Positions 53,701 through 59,700 of a DNA stretch of 64,000 nucleotides are shown here, piece by piece. This DNA is from Caprimulgus europaeus (Eukaryota > Chordata > Aves > Caprimulgiformes > Caprimulgidae): positions 44,684,037 to 44,748,036 of the forward strand of contig OU015525.1 of assembly GCA_907165065.1 (NCBI GenBank), read 5' to 3'. Below the pieces are notes generated by a model that saw nothing but the letters and a program-made list of their open reading frames with translations, did no database searches and had not been told where the DNA came from. Each line of letters begins with the position of its first letter. Position 1 is the first letter of the stretch. Both the position numbers and the translations under genes were made by a program.

Positions 53701-56700
53701 GACATGGCAAAAAGGTTTATGATGTAATTGTACAAATCTTTGATATCCCCGGATTGGTAAAATGTAGATATTTCTGCTGATAATAGCTGGTGGGTCTGCC
53801 AAACAGGCAGTGAAAAAGTTCTGACAGACTAGAAATAACGGAGAGAAAAAAAGAACTGAAGTGGAAGGACATTGGTGTATTTTAGAAGCTCAGATGAAGC
53901 TGTGTGTAGGAAGGTACCGTTTTGATGTTCTTCAGTAGTTCCTAGCACTGTGTTAACAGGATTCCTTTTCTACAAATGAACCTCAGGCTTTTGGGAAGGA
54001 CTTTGAACATCATTTTGGAAAAGGTGGTTCAGAACTGTTGGATATGAAGGCTAGTGACTTTGATGCTATTGCAACTTCTCTCCTCTCAAAAATGAACAAA
54101 AACCACCACAAAGAACCTGGAAACCTGAAAGAATGTTCACCATGGATGAGTGAATTTAAAGCTGAGTTCTTGAGGAATGAACTAGAAGTTCCTGGTAAGT
54201 TCCCTTTCAGTGTCAGTGGTGACCTGTCCATTAGAGGAAAGTTGCTACTCTTGAGGTCTACTTCTTCTGTTGGCTATATGGCTTTTCTTCTGGCCTTACG
54301 TAGAGCTAGATTTCATCTGAAATAACTGTTCATTCGTCATGTCTTAAATCTGTTCTAAAGCTGTAGTCCTGATTTTTTAAATTGTATCTAAAATTTTATC
54401 TCTTACCTAAGAGCTTAGTATTTTTTAAGGGCCTGACTGCAGGAAATCAAAGCTAATATATGTTTAAATTTAGTTCAAAAAGGGTGTGTCCTCCAGAACT
54501 TCTAAGAGCTGCAATTCTAACAGCTTAACAAGGAGATAATATTAGAAATTCACAGATAAAATCATGTGATGTGTATGTATTTTAAAATATTTTCTTCATA
54601 GTTATTCTACCAATTTGATAAAATATTTGGAAGTGTGTTCTGTTCTTAAACAAACTGTAAAATGAAGTAAAATCAATCTATTTAACTTTTTTGTTCTTTT
54701 TTCTTGTTTGTTTCCCCCCACTACCACTTCAGGTCAGTATGATGGAAAAGGGAAACCGCTGCCAGAGTACCACGCAAAAATCTCTGGATTTGATGAACGG
54801 GTATGTTTATAAGTTTGAGTCAGAATCCTGCATGGTGTAAATTTGTGTCCATATTCCATCTGAAGAATTTGACAATAGCAAAGTTGTTGCTTGTGTACAC
54901 CTCTTGCAGGCCATAAATGAAAGTTTGCAAAAAGGCATTTGTTTTTCTAGTAGTAATTGAGCAACTTGATTATGCCATTTAGGAATGACAGATACGCTTA
55001 ATTTCAGTGATGACTCTGTAAGATTAAGTTTTCCATCACAAATATTTTGCTTTTTCCTGTCTTTTTCCAAGATAAGTGTGATGGAATCATTGAGGAAGCC
55101 AAAACGTATAACAATCCGAGGCAGTGATGAGCAGGAGTATCCTTTTCTTGTCAAAGGTGGTGAAGACCTGCGACAGGACCAACGCATTGAGCAGCTGTTT
55201 GATGTAATGAACATTATCCTTTCACGAGATGCTACGTGTAGCCAAAGGAATATGCAGTTAAAAACTTACCAGGTCATCCCCATGACAACAAGGTAGGAAT
55301 TTATCTTGAAGGGACAGAAATCCTTATGTCAGCATCTGTTACTGTTGGGGCGTGTGGAAGAGATTTCTGTGTGCCGTTCTGGTTCAGTGTTTTGTGTCTT
55401 CGCTTATTTTTTTTTTTCCTTTTCCTTTTAAACAACATTGAAATGCTTTGTCTGGAAACTATTTTTCAGGGTATGTTTAAATTGGTAGCTTTTAACCTTC
55501 TTTTATCAGGTACTAGAATGTGTTGAGTCCTGTTTGTGGTGCTCCTCTAAAGTTTAACTCTGATCTACTTGTTCACATCTCTGACTTCTTTTGTTCCAGA
55601 CTGGGACTCATCAAGTGGCTTGAAAATACTTGTACTTTAAAAGAATTCCTTAAGAATAGTATGTCTGAAGAGGAAGACATCAGCTATAACAGGTGATGCT
55701 TAGTTTTGCTGTCTAATCCACTAGTAATGGGTTTTTTCATGCTGACAATCTTGTGGCAGCATTTTTTTTTTTAAGAATGAAATAAAAGCACCTATAAGCA
55801 AGGAGGCAGTTTGTACTTCCTGACCCAAATTAGTAATTGGCAACTGTTTGTTTAATGAGTACCATTGTACCTGGAATATCCTCCACCCAGCTTGTTTAAA
55901 CAAGAGGCTTATAATCATGTGTGACGTCATTATCATCACCATTTCCTTATCAGCAGATTGATTTTTACAAGCAAAGGATTTTGATCTCTTGATTTGATCA
56001 GGCAGGAAATGGACGTAGGTCAGCAAAGGGGAGGGGGGAGAGGAGGGGAGGGGAGCGGAGCAGAGCAGAGATGGAGCTATTCAGAACCTGGGTTCAGCAG
56101 TGAGTCAGTGACAGGGAAATTGGCAGCAGATGCACAAAACACAACTGTAAAAGAATGCTTGCCCTGACTTTATACAAATACTGGGTTTGAATAAATTAAC
56201 TTTCTTTCTTTTGATTGTAATTGGAGAATGAATATTTATAAAATTGATTTGATTCTAGCATTTCAGCCTGTTTCTATCCTGGAATTTAGAAATGGGGTTT
56301 TATTTACCAGCATTGTTCTTAGTACATAATCTCTGTTTGGGTTTGTCAAAGTGTTGTTGTCACCATTTATTTTTACTAGTTCTCTTGTTTATGGGGCAGG
56401 TTGGAGGAACCTCCAGTGTGGAGGTTGGACTCCAAAGAGTCTTTATTTCTACAGTTACTTGATTTTGAGCAGTTCTGGAACTGCTAGAGTTCCTGCATTA
56501 CTGCTGTCTGGTTCTCTTTTGTGAACATCAGCAGTACTGTGTTGGTCTCAATTTATTGACTGGGAAGGTGGAGGACGACTCACGTAGAACCCCCTTGTGA
56601 GGGGAGAAAATTTCTAATATACTAAATTAGAAGAATCAGTAGAAGATCAGTGTCTTTCTAAAAACAGTTAATGATTTATCCCCAAAAAAATAGCTTTACT

Positions 56701-59700
56701 TTATTGTTGTATATAGACTTTAAATATTTTCCCATATGTTATTCAATCAAGTCAATTAAGACACTTAAATTGAGCTATGATTGAGCAGCACTCACAAGGG
56801 AAAATTCTGATTAAATCCTTATTTTGGTTGGAGTGAGGGAAATAACTTTCTGAAATTTTGTAATCCTTCATCCCAAAGTGATGGGCTACACAGTCTGTAA
56901 ATTATATACACTCCTTAAATGGAAAGGATCCCTATATCAGAACAGGGTTTGGAAGGAAGAGCGAAGGTGAGGGCTCTACTAAGTTGCTGCCTCTCTGGAA
57001 TAGAAGTTTTGTGTCTAGCACAGTAGTGTATTTAGTTAAGGATATAAAATTATTCTGTAAGCAATGCAACTAATGAAGACTGGCTTCTTGGGGGTTAATA
57101 CCTTAACTCCTCTAAGGCCCCATTCCTCCCTGCTGTACCCACTGAGGAGAGGTGTGTGTACACACCGTTACGTCTGCCCTCCCATGTTCCCTACCTGTTT
57201 GGGTGGACAAATGGCAGCACATGCTGTGGTAGGCTACATAATGCCTCTGAAATGGATACAAGGCTGTGTTAAAAGTATCTTTCCCTCCCTGGAGAAATTA
57301 TTTTGAGTCTTTCTTCTCAAGGCAGCATCTCATTTTCACAGTACCTATTGACAAATTAACACCTCTGAGATGTCTAATCTTCTGTCAAATATGACTGAAT
57401 TGCACTCAAAGCTGGGGGGAAGGAGATGAATGAATCAGCACATGCACTGACAGCCTAAACTTCATTTCCATAGCAAGGCTAAAATTAATGTAGGTTGTAG
57501 CTTCATGATGCCTTCTGTGCATAACAATCTCATGGGTTATTGCAGCACAGACTCAGGCTGCAGATATTGGAGGACAGAGTGGTAAGGTGTTAGAGGAAAA
57601 TCATCAGTCTTTTTTTTTTTTTTTTTTTTTTTTTGTCCTTAGCAAAAAAGGACCTCGTGCTACCTATTCTGAGTGGCTGTCCAAGATGGGTGGGAAAGCA
57701 CAAGGCCTCTCTCGATACCATGTTATGTACAGGTAGGTTTTAAAAGAGAACTGCATGTAAGATACAGAAACTAGAGTGTGCGTGCACACACAGTTGTAGA
57801 AATTCCAGGAAAAATATGATCTGCATCATAATATGTTGGCTAGTTACGGGTTTTTTGCCCATTTTACTGCTTTGTCTTACTGGCCATGCTCTGCAGGAGG
57901 ATTTTAGTACTGCCAAAATCCTACAAGAGCACAGGAATGCTTCCAGAAGCTTACTCACTTCCTTAAGGAAGTGTCTAGAAGCAGATACTCCTCTTGATTT
58001 TCTAGGTGTCTTGCCAATTAGGAAGGCTGCCTCAGAGCCAGAGCACCTGCTGAAGTTGGACAGAGAAAGTCATTGTGATTTACTGAAGGTTTAAGAATAT
58101 ATGATGATTTGGGTCCTGACTTGAGCATCCTCTCAGAGGAATCTCCACACCTCTCTAGATCTGTCACTGTCATGGGAGAAGGGAAGTTCCCAATGGAGCA
58201 TTTCTGATCAGCTCATAACCTGCTCAAGCAAGCTTCTTGCTTTTTGAGGGAAAAATTTGACTCGTTTGTCTGACTGTGTCTACATTAATATTTTTATTCA
58301 GATCAGGAATGTGCCTTTGAGGTAAATTCCCAATCACCCCCCCTCACCTCACAGTGGCTTGCATCGCAGAACTGTCCCCAAGTGTGCAACTCAGCTCCTT
58401 TCAGATGAAACTAGACTGGAAGGAGAGCACCCAGTGCATCACCCAGTGCATTCCAGCTGCTCATGAGCATTCAGTTCACAGGACCAGATATAGGCTGGTC
58501 CAGAGCAGTCTCCCTCCCTCCCCAAATGTGTAAGGCATGGGTGTCCTCAGCACCAGCTGTTTAGTTCTGTTGCCTCCCCTTATGCTGGACTGTTTTCTCG
58601 TGGCAATGCAGCCTCTGCATGCTGCTGAGAGCTTTGGGTCATAGTTTCTCTGCTTGGTAGAGACTATCCAGCCAGAAAGAGCACAGTTGTATTACTGTAT
58701 TAAAACTTAGCCCATCTACTTAACCTGAGGGAAACTAGACAAAACTACATACTGTTTTGTATTAAGAAATGTGAGTTCTGGAAATAACTGCTTGAAAAAA
58801 AAGAAAAGGGGAGGTATTTTTAATATCATGTAAAACTTCTCAGGTAAACACTCTGTGTGGCTTGCTGTACTGTTTACTAGGGTAAGCAAAATGTGCTAAT
58901 GCAGTCATGTACACATTTTAACTTCTAATGTCCAGTGGACTGTTGTTTCAGTAGCTAACATGATTCCATCATTAATTTGCAGAAATGCTAGCCGAACAGA
59001 AGCAGTTATGTCTTTCAAAAGCAGGGAAAGCAGTGTTCCAGAAGACCTGCTGCGGTAAGCGCGCTGTTAATGACTGCACATTGTGAAGTGAATGTTGATG
59101 TTTTATCGGCATGCAACAAGTGACTTCTGTTTTGTTAAGGCGAGCCTTTGTGAAAATGAGTACATCTCCTGAAGCCTTCCTGTCTCTGCGGTCCCATTTT
59201 GCCAGCTCTCATGCACTGATGTGCATCAGCCATTGGATACTTGGTATTGGAGACAGGCATCTATCCAACTTCATGATTAACAAGGAGACAGGTGGCATGG
59301 TGGGAATAGACTTCGGACATGCGTTTGGCTCAGCTACGCAGGTATTTGTTTTCTAATTAATTTGTTACAGTTTTTGCATTCATTATGGGCAATTACACGT
59401 GTATTCTCGGTACTGAATTCAGTGCTCCTCATTTGCCATTGTTCTGATGCAAAATAATCTTTACAAGTTATTTCTAGTTAATAGAGTAAAATATTTGTTT
59501 CCAGATGTTCTTGGGCAAGCAGGAAGCTATAGATTTTCATAGAGTCTATGTGGTGGTGGTTTGTATAGTTGAGCCATGCCTTCAACCACTATCACTAAAT
59601 ATTCATGATTAGAGCTTTGATGTCACAACTTGGTCCTGTTCTACCAGGTTGCACATTATTTTCAGTTAAGTGACAAAGAGAGTTTCAAAGCCTAAAAAGA

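Noticed and set aside
55006-55030. Box C-like GTGATGA in intron 52, considered as a C/D snoRNA
   Set aside because: No box D at a suitable distance before the exon and no terminal stem.
54807-55214. 135-codon open frame on the minus strand
   Set aside because: It overlaps the conserved kinase exon 53 on the opposite strand and is a shadow of its codon use.
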